Shown here one piece after another: positions 8,223 to 16,310 of a DNA stretch of 64,000 bases; the first letter of the stretch is position 1; each line of letters begins with the position of its first letter. The position numbers were made by a program, and so were the translations under genes. Source of the DNA: Zobellella taiwanensis (GTDB taxonomy: Bacteria > Pseudomonadota > Gammaproteobacteria > Enterobacterales > Aeromonadaceae); the NCBI RefSeq assembly GCF_003012795.1, contig NZ_PXYH01000004.1, positions 1 through 64,000 on the forward strand. Reading direction: 5' to 3'. The notes under the pieces are model-generated. The model had not been told where the DNA came from. It was given only the letters and a program-made list of their open reading frames with translations, and searched no databases.

Positions 8223-9242
8223 ATGTTTAAACAACTGAAGCCCCGTAAGCTCTGCCAGGCCATGGTAGTATGCTCCCTGGTGTTCTCCGGTGCAGCCAGC
8301 AGTGCCGAGTATCGAATCAAGGTTTCCCATTCTTCTCCCGCCGTTAATGATCGGCTTGAAGCCTCGCTGCAGGTATTCAAGCAAAACGTGGAGGCGCGAA
8401 CTGATGGTGCCGTGTCCATCTCCACCTTCCCCGCCAGCCAGCTAGGGGGAGAACGGGAGCAGCTGGAGGGTGTCCAGTTCGGCTCCATTGAGATGGCGGT
8501 GCTAGCTGGTCCCGTATCCAGCATCTATCCTGAGGTGCTGGTTTTTGACCTGCCTTATTTGTTCAAAAACCAAGAAGTAGCTTATCAGGTACTGGACGGA
8601 GACTTCGGCCAGAAAATTTTGGATGGCATGTTGCCTAAAACTGGCATCCGCGGCCTAGCCTGGGGCGAAAACGGCTTTCGCCATTTTACCAACCGTGCTC
8701 GTCCCATCTCATCGCCTAGTGATCTTAATGGTATGAAAATTCGTACCATGGAAAACCCAGCGCACATGAAGATGGTGGAGTCCTTCAACGCTACCGCCAC
8801 GCCCATGGCCTTTGGTGAGGTGTATTCTTCGCTGCAGCAGGGAGTGATCGATGGTCAGGAAAATCCGATCTCCCTAATTGAGAGCATGCGTTTTTATGAG
8901 GTGCAGGAACATCTCACCTTGGACGGCCACGTCTATAACCCCTTTATGTTTATAGTGAACAACCGCTTTTTTGAGCGGCTGCCTGATGAGTACCAGACCG
9001 TTATTCAGGAAGAGGCTCGTAACTGGGCCAACATCCAGCGGGAGTTTAATGCCGAGCAGGAAAATAAAGGTCTTCAAAAGCTCAAGGAAGAAGGCATGCA
9101 GGTGGTGGAGCTCAGTGATGAAGACAAGCAGCTATTTAGGGAGCAAACCAAACCTGTTTATGACTTCTATCGCAAGCAGCTGGGCGATGAAATTATTGAC
9201 GAGCTGATGCAGGCCGTTGCTATGGCGGAAGGTCTTCAGTAA
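8223..9242 (+). CDS. dctP: TRAP transporter substrate-binding protein (DctP family)
   Basis: This 339-residue periplasmic solute receptor has a signal peptide (about residues 1-27, cleaving after AASSA) followed by the DctP fold beginning EYRIKVSHSSPA. The family signatures RTMENPAHMKMVESF and QQGVIDGQENPISLI are present. DctP receptors bind organic acids through a conserved arginine and deliver them to the DctQM membrane pair, which is encoded next. Neighbouring hydroxyglutarate and semialdehyde enzymes suggest a C5 hydroxy- or dicarboxylic acid ligand, but the ligand itself cannot be read from the sequence. A 218-base spacer with a strong hairpin separates it from dctQ. Confidence 0.92.
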   Translation: MFKQLKPRKLCQAMVVCSLVFSGAASSAEYRIKVSHSSPAVNDRLEASLQVFKQNVEARTDGAVSISTFPASQLGGEREQLEGVQFGSIEMAVLAGPVSSIYPEVLVFDLPYLFKNQEVAYQVLDGDFGQKILDGMLPKTGIRGLAWGENGFRHFTNRARPISSPSDLNGMKIRTMENPAHMKMVESFNATATPMAFGEVYSSLQQGVIDGQENPISLIESMRFYEVQEHLTLDGHVYNPFMFIVNNRFFERLPDEYQTVIQEEARNWANIQREFNAEQENKGLQKLKEEGMQVVELSDEDKQLFREQTKPVYDFYRKQLGDEIIDELMQAVAMAEGLQ

Positions 9243-9338
9243 CCCTCCTCACATCCAGGTGATGGACGAGGGTATCGTACTTAACGCTATCACTGTATTA
9301 GAAAACAACGTCCTGGCTTTATTTCTTTCTCTCCACTC

Positions 9339-9375
9339 CCTCTCCGTTCGGTTCGTAAGTAGTCGAACGGAGAGG
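9339..9375 (+). promoter_or_regulatory. 12-bp perfect hairpin between dctP and dctQ
   Basis: CCTCTCCGTTCG (9339-9350) pairs perfectly with CGAACGGAGAGG (9364-9375) across a 13-base loop. No T-run follows. Hairpins after a binding-protein gene often protect its mRNA or partly terminate transcription, so that receptor outnumbers permease. That role is inferred here from position. Confidence 0.55.
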
Positions 9376-9460
9376 TGAGATAGAAGAGTATTTTCAAGTG
9401 CAGGCCCATATAAAACCAGCACGCCAGTGATGATGTTATTGGCAAGAATGGTGTTTTGAT

Positions 9461-10012
9461 ATGACGATAATAGGTTTTTTTAAAAAGCTGGACGGGATCC
9501 TGACCGGTATTGAAGAGCGGCTTATCTACCTGCTGATGGCCAGCATGCTGACCATTGTATTCCTGGCGGTACTCAACCGCTTTCTGATCCAATTGCCCAT
9601 GTCTTGGTCTGAAGAGGTGGCGCGCTATCTGATGATCTGGGCAGCCTTTGTGGGGGCAAGTCTGGGGGTCAAGAATTCTGTGCATATTTCCGTGGATGCA
9701 CTGGTGCATGCAATTCCTCCTGCTGCCCAGCGTATGATGACTCAATTGGGTAATGTGTTGAGCTTTGCTTTTTGTGCCTGGTTTTTCTACATCGGTGCCG
9801 AATTCATTGGCCGGTTAATGGATGCAGGCCAGCTGTCACCCGCCCTGCGTATGCCCATTTACTATGCCTATGCAGCAGTGCCCTGTGGTTTTGCGCTGAT
9901 GTCGGTACGTTACCTGATCAGCTTTGTTTATTTATTTTATGAAAAAAGCAGCGATGTCCGGAATGAAAGCCTGAATATCGAAGGTGCCATGGAAAGAGGA
10001 AAGAAAAAATGA
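9461..10012 (+). CDS. dctQ: TRAP transporter small membrane subunit (DctQ family)
   Basis: This 183-residue protein has four predicted membrane helices and the DctQ motif LPMSWSEEVARYLMIWAAFVG near residues 45-65. It pairs with the DctM permease in the inner membrane to form the Na+-driven uptake channel served by DctP. Its stop overlaps the dctM start (ATGA at 10009-10012), so the two are translationally coupled. Confidence 0.9.
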   Translation: MTIIGFFKKLDGILTGIEERLIYLLMASMLTIVFLAVLNRFLIQLPMSWSEEVARYLMIWAAFVGASLGVKNSVHISVDALVHAIPPAAQRMMTQLGNVLSFAFCAWFFYIGAEFIGRLMDAGQLSPALRMPIYYAYAAVPCGFALMSVRYLISFVYLFYEKSSDVRNESLNIEGAMERGKKK

Positions 10013-11274
10013 CATCCGCTATGTTTATGGGCATGTTCGCGCTGATGCTGTTGAACATACCTCTGGCTCTGAGCATTGCCTTTGCCTGTGTGCTCGCATT
10101 CATGTTCTTTACCGATATGCCCATGTTTGTGACCGTGCAGCGTATATTCACCGGCATTGATTCTTTTCCGCTGATGGCGATACCCTTTTTCCTGCTGGCC
10201 GGCAAGATCATGGAAAAAGGTGGGGTTTCCATCCGACTGGTCAATCTGGGCGCCAGTATGGTGGGCTCAACTCCGGGAGGCTTGGCCATTATCGCCTTGC
10301 TGGCTAGCATGTTTTTCGCGTCCATTTCGGGATCCGCCCCCGCCACAGTGGTAGCTATCGGCAGCATCATGGTGCCGGCCATGATCAAGGCGGGTTATGA
10401 CAAGGGATTCTCGGTGGCGCTAATGGCGGTGGGTGGCACTATCGGCATCATCATTCCGCCCAGCATTCCGTTTGTGGTCTATGGCATCTCCGCCAATGTC
10501 AGTATTGGTGATCTCTTTATCGCCGGTATAGTCCCCGGTCTGGTGGTGGGTGGGTCGCTGATTGCCTATGCCTTTTATTACTCCAGAGCTCGGGGCTATC
10601 GGGGAGGGACACCCACCAGTTTCCCTCATTTTATCGACTGCCTGAAAAAATCAGTGCTTGGTCTGGCTATGCCAGTGATTATTCTGGGCGGGATCTACAG
10701 CGGTGTTTTTACTCCGACCGAATCCGGCGCTATTGCCTGCGTCTATGGCCTGATCATTTCCTTGTATGTGTATAAGGAACTGAAGCTGGCTGATCTGAAA
10801 GAGATCTTTGTATCGTCCGGGTTGACTTCATCCATGGTGCTTCTAATTATTGGTGCTGCCAATATCATGGGTTGGGTGTTAACGACAGAGCAGTTTCCGC
10901 AACAGGTTTCCGACTGGATTTCCAGCCTTGGTGCCGAGACAGTTTGGTTGTTGATTGCTATTAACGTGGTGCTACTTTTGATCGGGACTTTCCTCGAGCT
11001 GAACGCCGCCATCATATTGCTGGTGCCAATACTGTTGCCGATACTTGGAAATGAGGGTGTTAACCTCATTCACTTTGGTGTCATTATGATCACCAACTTG
11101 GCGATCGGCTTGCTGACACCACCTCTGGGGGTCAATCTCTTTGTTGCCAAGAGCCTGAGTGATACCACCTTTGCGCTGATCGTCAGAAAGGTTTTCCCGC
11201 TGCTACTGGTGATGATCGTCGACCTGTTGCTGTTTACCTTCTTGCCCAAAATCTCGTTGCTGTTTGTCGACTAG
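10009..11274 (+). CDS. dctM: TRAP transporter large permease subunit (DctM family)
   Basis: This 421-residue protein has about 12 membrane helices and the family-typical segments GLAIIALLASMFFASISGSA and GGTIGIIIPPSIPFVVYG. It forms the transport channel of the tripartite TRAP system together with DctQ. Full length, with no interruption. The following gene, an iron-type dehydrogenase, starts 74 bases later. A GC-rich dyad (GCCCGG…CCGGGC, near 11283-11299) lies between them. Confidence 0.93.
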   Translation: MTSAMFMGMFALMLLNIPLALSIAFACVLAFMFFTDMPMFVTVQRIFTGIDSFPLMAIPFFLLAGKIMEKGGVSIRLVNLGASMVGSTPGGLAIIALLASMFFASISGSAPATVVAIGSIMVPAMIKAGYDKGFSVALMAVGGTIGIIIPPSIPFVVYGISANVSIGDLFIAGIVPGLVVGGSLIAYAFYYSRARGYRGGTPTSFPHFIDCLKKSVLGLAMPVIILGGIYSGVFTPTESGAIACVYGLIISLYVYKELKLADLKEIFVSSGLTSSMVLLIIGAANIMGWVLTTEQFPQQVSDWISSLGAETVWLLIAINVVLLLIGTFLELNAAIILLVPILLPILGNEGVNLIHFGVIMITNLAIGLLTPPLGVNLFVAKSLSDTTFALIVRKVFPLLLVMIVDLLLFTFLPKISLLFVD

Positions 11275-11348
11275 GAGCGCCGGCCCGGCTTGACCGGGCC
11301 CGGAATTATTGACTGGGGCAAGTCCCAAATCCAAACAAAGAGGATGTT

Positions 11349-12515
11349 ATGCAAAACTTCAATTTTTACTTCCCCACTACGCTCAAATCCGGCTTTGGTC
11401 TGATAAAACAGTCCGGCAACTTACTTAAGCCTTATGTGCAGGAAAAATTGTTGGTAGTGACAGATCAGGGGCTAATTGATGCCGGCGCACTGAACGGTTT
11501 TTTTGCGTCCCTGGAACAGGCGGGCGTGAATTATCACGTTTATCAGGATGTACAGCCAAACCCCGCCGTTGAAGTGATCGAAGACGCAGTGGCCGTGTTG
11601 AAACGCACCGGCTGTGATGCGATCGTGGGTGTAGGGGGGGGGAGCAGCATCGATACCGCCAAGGCAGTGGCTGCGATGGCCACTAACCCGGGCAGTATTC
11701 TCGACTATGAGGGCTACGACCGCCTGGTTAATGCTCCCATGCCACTGTTTGCCATTCCCACGACCTCGGGTACCGGAAGCGAGTGCACCGCCTCTACTGT
11801 GGTGACCAACCCGGCAAACAAGTTCAAAACTGCCATTATCAGCCCTTTGCTGTTCCCGAAGCTGGCGATTCTTGATGCGGAACTGACCCTCAAGTTACCG
11901 CCGGCCATTACCGCTTCGACCGGCATGGATGCGCTGACTCACGCCATTGAGTCTTACGTATCCAAGCAGGCAAACCCCATCAGCCGGGCCCTGGCCATTC
12001 AAGCGATCATCATGATCGCGCAAAATCTGAAAAAGGCCTATTTCGTGGGCACAGATGCCGAAGCCAGGGATAACATGTTGGTAGCTTCCTTCCTGGCAGG
12101 CCTGGCCTTTTCCCAGTCCAAGCTGGGTAATGTACACGCCATTTCCCATACATTTGGCGGCATTTTCAACATTCCCCACGGCGTGGCCAATGCCGCCCTG
12201 CTGCCCTATGTGGTCAAGTTCAACCTGCCTGCCTGCCCGGGTCTGTTCCGGGATATCGCTGTCGCCATGGGCGAAAATGTGGACGGCCTGGATGAGAAGG
12301 CCGCCGGCAGCAAGGTGATCGACGCCATTTTCCGCCTGAACCAGGCCATTGATATTCCGCTGAATGTCCAGGAGTTGGGCGTTGATCTGGCAATGCTGCC
12401 GCAGATGGTAGAAGACTCCATGCGCAGCGGCAACGTGCTGGTCAATCCCCGCCTGACTCGAGCCGCCGATATCGAGCGGATCATCACCGATGCCTACCAC
12501 GGCAAGCTGGACTGA
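11349..12515 (+). CDS. Iron-containing (type III) alcohol dehydrogenase
   Basis: This 388-residue NAD(P)-dependent dehydrogenase has the nucleotide-binding segment GVGGGSSIDTAKA near residues 96-108. The metal-binding histidines lie in GMDALTHAIESYVS and in NVHAISHTFGGIFNIPHG. Members interconvert alcohols and aldehydes, including lactaldehyde, 1,3-propanediol and 4-hydroxybutyrate. The strong RBS (AAAGAGG) and position between a TRAP system and an aldehyde dehydrogenase suggest it oxidises a primary hydroxyl of the imported acid to a semialdehyde. A hydroxyacid–oxoacid transhydrogenase role is an alternative. The true substrate is not determinable here. Confidence 0.85.
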   Translation: MQNFNFYFPTTLKSGFGLIKQSGNLLKPYVQEKLLVVTDQGLIDAGALNGFFASLEQAGVNYHVYQDVQPNPAVEVIEDAVAVLKRTGCDAIVGVGGGSSIDTAKAVAAMATNPGSILDYEGYDRLVNAPMPLFAIPTTSGTGSECTASTVVTNPANKFKTAIISPLLFPKLAILDAELTLKLPPAITASTGMDALTHAIESYVSKQANPISRALAIQAIIMIAQNLKKAYFVGTDAEARDNMLVASFLAGLAFSQSKLGNVHAISHTFGGIFNIPHGVANAALLPYVVKFNLPACPGLFRDIAVAMGENVDGLDEKAAGSKVIDAIFRLNQAIDIPLNVQELGVDLAMLPQMVEDSMRSGNVLVNPRLTRAADIERIITDAYHGKLD

Positions 12516-12577
12516 GCCCTGGCTACCGAACTGCGGGAGCAGAACTACCTGTGAAACGAATGATTGAGGAAAAGCAA

Positions 12578-14155
12578 ATGTTGTTAACTGGAGAAATGCT
12601 GATCGGCCAGCAGGCTGTAGCCGGCAGCCGTGAACCCATTTATGCCATCAACCCGGCCACTAACGAGCAACTGGCACCGGCCTATCATGGCGGGACCAGC
12701 AAAGAAGTGGAGCGCGCCGCCCAACTGGCCTGGGAAGCCTTCGACCACTTCCGCGAAACCTCCCTCGACACCCGTGCCGGCTTGCTGGATACCATTGCCA
12801 GTGAGATTGAGGCCCTAGGGGATACCCTGATCCAGCGCGCTATGGCGGAAACCGGTCTGCCCCAGGCCCGTCTTGAAGGCGAGCGGGCTCGCACCTGTAA
12901 TCAACTGCGGCTATTCGCCGAGGTGGTACGTTCCGGCGACTGGCTGGATGTGCGCATCGATCCGGCCATGCCGGAACGCCAGCCGATGCCGCGAGTTGAT
13001 ATGCGCCTTCGTCAAATCCCTGTGGGACCCGTTGCGGTGTTTGGCGCCAGCAACTTTCCGTTGGCCTTCTCGGTAGCCGGTGGCGACAGCGCCTCGGCGC
13101 TGGCCGCAGGCTGCCCGGTTATTGTCAAGGCACACTCTGCTCATCCCGGTACCTCCGAGCTGGTGGGACGTGCGGTGCAAAAGGCGGTGGCCCAATGCGG
13201 CCTGCCCGAGGGGGTGTTCTCGGTATTGTTCGGTTCCGGCCGGGAAGTAGGCGCCACCCTGGTGGCCGACCATCGTATCAAGGCAGTAGGCTTCACTGGC
13301 TCCTTCAGCGGCGGTACCGCACTGATGCAGATTGCCCAGCAGCGCAAGGAGCCGATCCCGGTATTCGCCGAGATGAGCTCCAGCAACCCGGTGTTCTTGC
13401 TGCCGGAGGCGCTCAAGGCCCGGGGCCAGGAGCTGGCCGAGGCCTTTGTCACCGTGCTTAACAATTGCGCTGGCCAGTTCTGTACCAGCCCGGGGTTACT
13501 GATCGCCGAGCGCAGCGAGGCACTTGATGCCTTTGTGGCCCGGGCCGCGGAGCGTATTGAACAATGCCCGACTCAGACCATGCTCACCCCCGGCATCTTT
13601 GATGCCTATGAACAGGGTGTGAATGCCCTGATAGCCAATGCCAGAGTGCGGCAAGTGGCCCGCGCCGGGGAAAGTGCGGCTCCCAACCAGTGCCGTGCAG
13701 CCCTCTTTGTAGTGGCTGCGGCGGACTTTATCGCCGATGAAAGTCTGCATCATGAAGTATTTGGCTCCGCAGCCCTGGTGATCGAATGTGCCGATCAGGC
13801 TGAAGTTCAGCAAGTTGCTGAGCGTCTTGAAGGCCAGCTCACCGCCACCCTGCAGCTGGATGACGCCGATATGGACGTCGCCCGCCGGTTGCTACCGGTG
13901 CTGGAGCGCAAGGCTGGCCGGGTATTGGCCAACGGCTGGCCGCCCGGACTGGAGGTGGTCCACGCTACCGTGCACGGTGGTCCCTTCCCGTCAACCTCCG
14001 ACAGCCGCACCACCTCGGTGGGCAGTGCCGCCATCGTGCGTTTCTTGAGGCCTGTGTGCTATCAGAACTTACCCGATATCCTGCTGCCAGCTGCCCTCAA
14101 AGAGAGTAATCCGCTGCAGCTCAAGCGGCGTTATGACGGCAAGTATGAATACTGA
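12578..14155 (+). CDS. Aldehyde dehydrogenase, 2-oxoglutarate-semialdehyde type
   Basis: With the start at 12578 this is a 525-residue aldehyde dehydrogenase. That ATG has GAGGA at 12566-12570 with good spacing, better than the GTG at 12551. The cofactor-binding residues lie in GSFSGGTAL, the general base in VFAEMSSSNPVF (about residue 264) and the nucleophilic cysteine in GQFCTSPG (about 301). Length and sequence resemble the NADP-dependent 2,5-dioxovalerate dehydrogenases that make 2-oxoglutarate in sugar-acid and hydroxyproline degradation. Next to lhgO and ydiJ it may instead oxidise 2-hydroxyglutarate semialdehyde. That substrate is inference. Confidence 0.85.
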   Translation: MLLTGEMLIGQQAVAGSREPIYAINPATNEQLAPAYHGGTSKEVERAAQLAWEAFDHFRETSLDTRAGLLDTIASEIEALGDTLIQRAMAETGLPQARLEGERARTCNQLRLFAEVVRSGDWLDVRIDPAMPERQPMPRVDMRLRQIPVGPVAVFGASNFPLAFSVAGGDSASALAAGCPVIVKAHSAHPGTSELVGRAVQKAVAQCGLPEGVFSVLFGSGREVGATLVADHRIKAVGFTGSFSGGTALMQIAQQRKEPIPVFAEMSSSNPVFLLPEALKARGQELAEAFVTVLNNCAGQFCTSPGLLIAERSEALDAFVARAAERIEQCPTQTMLTPGIFDAYEQGVNALIANARVRQVARAGESAAPNQCRAALFVVAAADFIADESLHHEVFGSAALVIECADQAEVQQVAERLEGQLTATLQLDDADMDVARRLLPVLERKAGRVLANGWPPGLEVVHATVHGGPFPSTSDSRTTSVGSAAIVRFLRPVCYQNLPDILLPAALKESNPLQLKRRYDGKYEY

Positions 14156-14259
14156 TCCCCTATTCCTCTGATGCTAAGCATATGCCGGTATGCTCACCTC
14201 GCCGGCATCCTTTGTTTTTGAGCAGCATCCGGGGTGATTTCAACAATAAAGAGGATTAC

Positions 14260-15456
14260 ATGTACGATTTTATTATCGTCGGCGGCGGCATCCTGGGCAT
14301 GTCGACCGCCATGCAGCTTAAGCAGGTTTACCCCGACAAGCGCATGTTGCTGCTGGAAAAGGAAAGTGGGCCAGCCCAGCACCAGACCGGCCATAACAGC
14401 GGTGTGATCCACGCTGGTGTGTATTATACCCCAGGTAGCCTCAAGGCAAACTTCTGTCTAGAAGGCAACCTGGCCACCAAGGCGTTCTGTGAGGCGAATG
14501 ATGTGCCCTTTGATGTCTGCGGCAAGCTGCTAGTGGCCACCAGTGAGCTTGAAATGGAGCGGATGAAGGCATTATGGGAGCGTACCGCCGCCAACGGCCT
14601 TGAGCGGGAGTGGCTGTCGGCCGGGGAACTGGCCGAACGCGAGCCCAATATCACCGGGCTGGGCGGCATTTTAGTGCCCTCCAGCGGCATCGTTGACTAC
14701 GGCGCGGTCACCCGGGCTATGGCCGATCAGTTCAAGCGTATGGGAGGCGAGATCCGTTATAACAGCCAGGTCACCGGCCTGGAAGAGCGCCGCGATGGAG
14801 TGGTGGTCAAGACCAGCAGCGACGAGTTTACCAGTCGCTACCTAGTCACTTGCTCTGGGCTGATGGCTGACAGGGTTATTCGCATGCTGGGACAGGATCC
14901 GGGCTTTACCATTTGTCCGTTCAGGGGTGAATACTACCGGCTGCCGAAACAGCACAACGATATCGTCAATCACCTTATCTACCCCATCCCCGATCCGTCC
15001 ATGCCGTTTTTGGGAGTACACCTGACCCGTATGATCGATGGCAGTGTCACAGTAGGGCCCAACGCCGTGCTGGCGTTCAAGCGCGAGGGCTACCGCAAGC
15101 GTGATGTGTCTCTTGTCGATCTGGCACAGATGTTCAGCAACCCCGGCATTCTCAAGGTGCTGGCCGCCAACCTGCGCCCGGGCCTTGCCGAGATGAAGGA
15201 CTCCCTGTACCGGCGCGGCTACCTCGAGCGGGTACGCAAATACTGCCCGAGCCTGACCATGGCTGATCTCGAGCCCTATCCGGCTGGGGTGCGCGCTCAG
15301 GCGGTGTCCCGGGATGGTAAACTGGTGGATGACTTCCTGTTCGTCAACACAGCCCGCACGGTTAACGTCGGCAATGCTCCCTCGCCGGCGGCCACTTCGG
15401 CATTGCCTATTGGTACGCACATTGTCGAACAGGTCAAGGTGATGGTAGAAGGCTAA
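14260..15456 (+). CDS. lhgO: L-2-hydroxyglutarate oxidase/dehydrogenase
   Basis: This 398-residue FAD enzyme of the DAO family begins MYDFIIVGGGILGMSTAMQL, a GxGxxG dinucleotide fold. It contains the LhgO hallmark HQTGHNSGVIHAGVYYTPGS near residues 45-64. LhgO oxidises L-2-hydroxyglutarate to 2-oxoglutarate and donates electrons to the quinone pool. The start at 14260 follows GAGG with good spacing; upstream codons lack a site. CsiD, the usual producer of L-2-hydroxyglutarate from glutarate, is not nearby, so the substrate must come from another route, perhaps the two dehydrogenases directly upstream. Confidence 0.9.
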   Translation: MYDFIIVGGGILGMSTAMQLKQVYPDKRMLLLEKESGPAQHQTGHNSGVIHAGVYYTPGSLKANFCLEGNLATKAFCEANDVPFDVCGKLLVATSELEMERMKALWERTAANGLEREWLSAGELAEREPNITGLGGILVPSSGIVDYGAVTRAMADQFKRMGGEIRYNSQVTGLEERRDGVVVKTSSDEFTSRYLVTCSGLMADRVIRMLGQDPGFTICPFRGEYYRLPKQHNDIVNHLIYPIPDPSMPFLGVHLTRMIDGSVTVGPNAVLAFKREGYRKRDVSLVDLAQMFSNPGILKVLAANLRPGLAEMKDSLYRRGYLERVRKYCPSLTMADLEPYPAGVRAQAVSRDGKLVDDFLFVNTARTVNVGNAPSPAATSALPIGTHIVEQVKVMVEG

Positions 15457-15689
15457 ACGAGATTTCGGCCAACATACCACGGGAATGCCTGCAACAGGCT
15501 TATGTCGCCCACTGGCTGGACGATGAAGGCGAATGGCTCTCCATGCTCAAGGACCGCAATTTTACTCTGCATTCCTACAAGGAAGAGGTGGCATGGGATA
15601 TCTACCGGCGACTGCCGGATCACCTGGCCGCCATGCAGGCGCTGCACCAACTGCTCAGCCAGCGTTTTGGCGGTAGCGCTGGCGAGTAG
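15456..15689 (+). CDS. Small open frame of unknown function, start codon unclear
   Basis: A frame that overlaps the last base of lhgO stays open to a TAG at 15687-15689. It has protein-like composition, with segments such as YVAHWLDDEGEWLSMLKDRN and FTLHSYKEEVAWDIYRRLPD. No ATG, GTG or TTG occurs before the ATG at 15543, which would give only 48 residues. The coding look of the upstream part suggests an unusual start, a lost start, or the tail of a truncated gene. I do not recognise the family. It lies immediately downstream of lhgO in the same direction. Confidence 0.4.
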   Translation, partial: NEISANIPRECLQQAYVAHWLDDEGEWLSMLKDRNFTLHSYKEEVAWDIYRRLPDHLAAMQALHQLLSQRFGGSAGE

Positions 15690-15770
15690 AGGTGGATTGC
15701 GTCACTCGGAACAAAAAACGGCGGCGAGTTGCTTTTTTGTTCCGTCTCCAAACCAGCATGGATAGTAGCA

Positions 15771-16041
15771 GGCCGGACACAGAGAGAGCCGTGGCGGCAT
15801 CTATCAGGAAAGCGCCCAGCCAGATACCCGGCCAGCACCGCCGCCCCCAAATTAGCAGCACGGTCACCGCCACCCCGGCGGCAGGCCAGATGGGGGAGGC
15901 ATAGCCGGAAGACAAGGTCAGCGTTATGCCCAGGCCGCCCGCCAGCAGGTACAACAAGGCGGCAACCAGGTTGCGACGTAGCAGGATCCCGCCGGAAAGG
16001 GCCTGGGCTGAAAGGGAGACTGGGCCTGGGATGGGGTTCAT
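15771..16041 (-). pseudogene. Truncated MASE1 membrane-sensor gene
   Basis: The minus-strand ORF starts at 16041. Its first 90 or so residues read like the start of a MASE1 domain: LLYLLAGGLGITLTLSSGY, ASPIWPAAGVAVTVLLIWGR and WPGIWLGAFLIDAATA. MASE1 domains have about eight helices and usually lead into GGDEF, EAL or histidine-kinase modules. Here the homology ends abruptly and is followed by unrelated sequence to a stop at 15655. It is most likely the broken 5' end of a sensor gene, marking the right boundary of the accessory region. Confidence 0.6.
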
Positions 16042-16310
16042 GTGCTGACTCTTATCATACCGACACCATGGTCGGGGCGTTTTTGTTGTTGAATAGATAG
16101 GGAAATGATAACAGAGCTTCAGTTGGCATACGCCAGGAAAGGCGCGCCGAAATTCGTGTCCCTGTAGTACCCCAAAAGGGTGATGGCGTATTGCGTTCTC
16201 GCTGCCGGCCAGGCCGCCATTGTCCCCCCTGGTCTGTAATTGAGTTACAAAGTTGTGCTACCCTTTATTACCTCAGAGGATAACCCGCTGATCAATGAGG
16301 GAAATTATTT

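Noticed and set aside
15700-15720. A possible fifth copy of the IS630-type end (CACTCGGAACAAAAAAC)
   Set aside because: Only CGGAACA matches; the ATTTA half is absent, so it is most likely chance.
15502-15765. An 87-codon ATG-initiated frame after lhgO
   Set aside because: Its Cys/Arg/Ser-rich composition looks like a shadow. The overlapping frame ending at 15689 reads much more like a protein.
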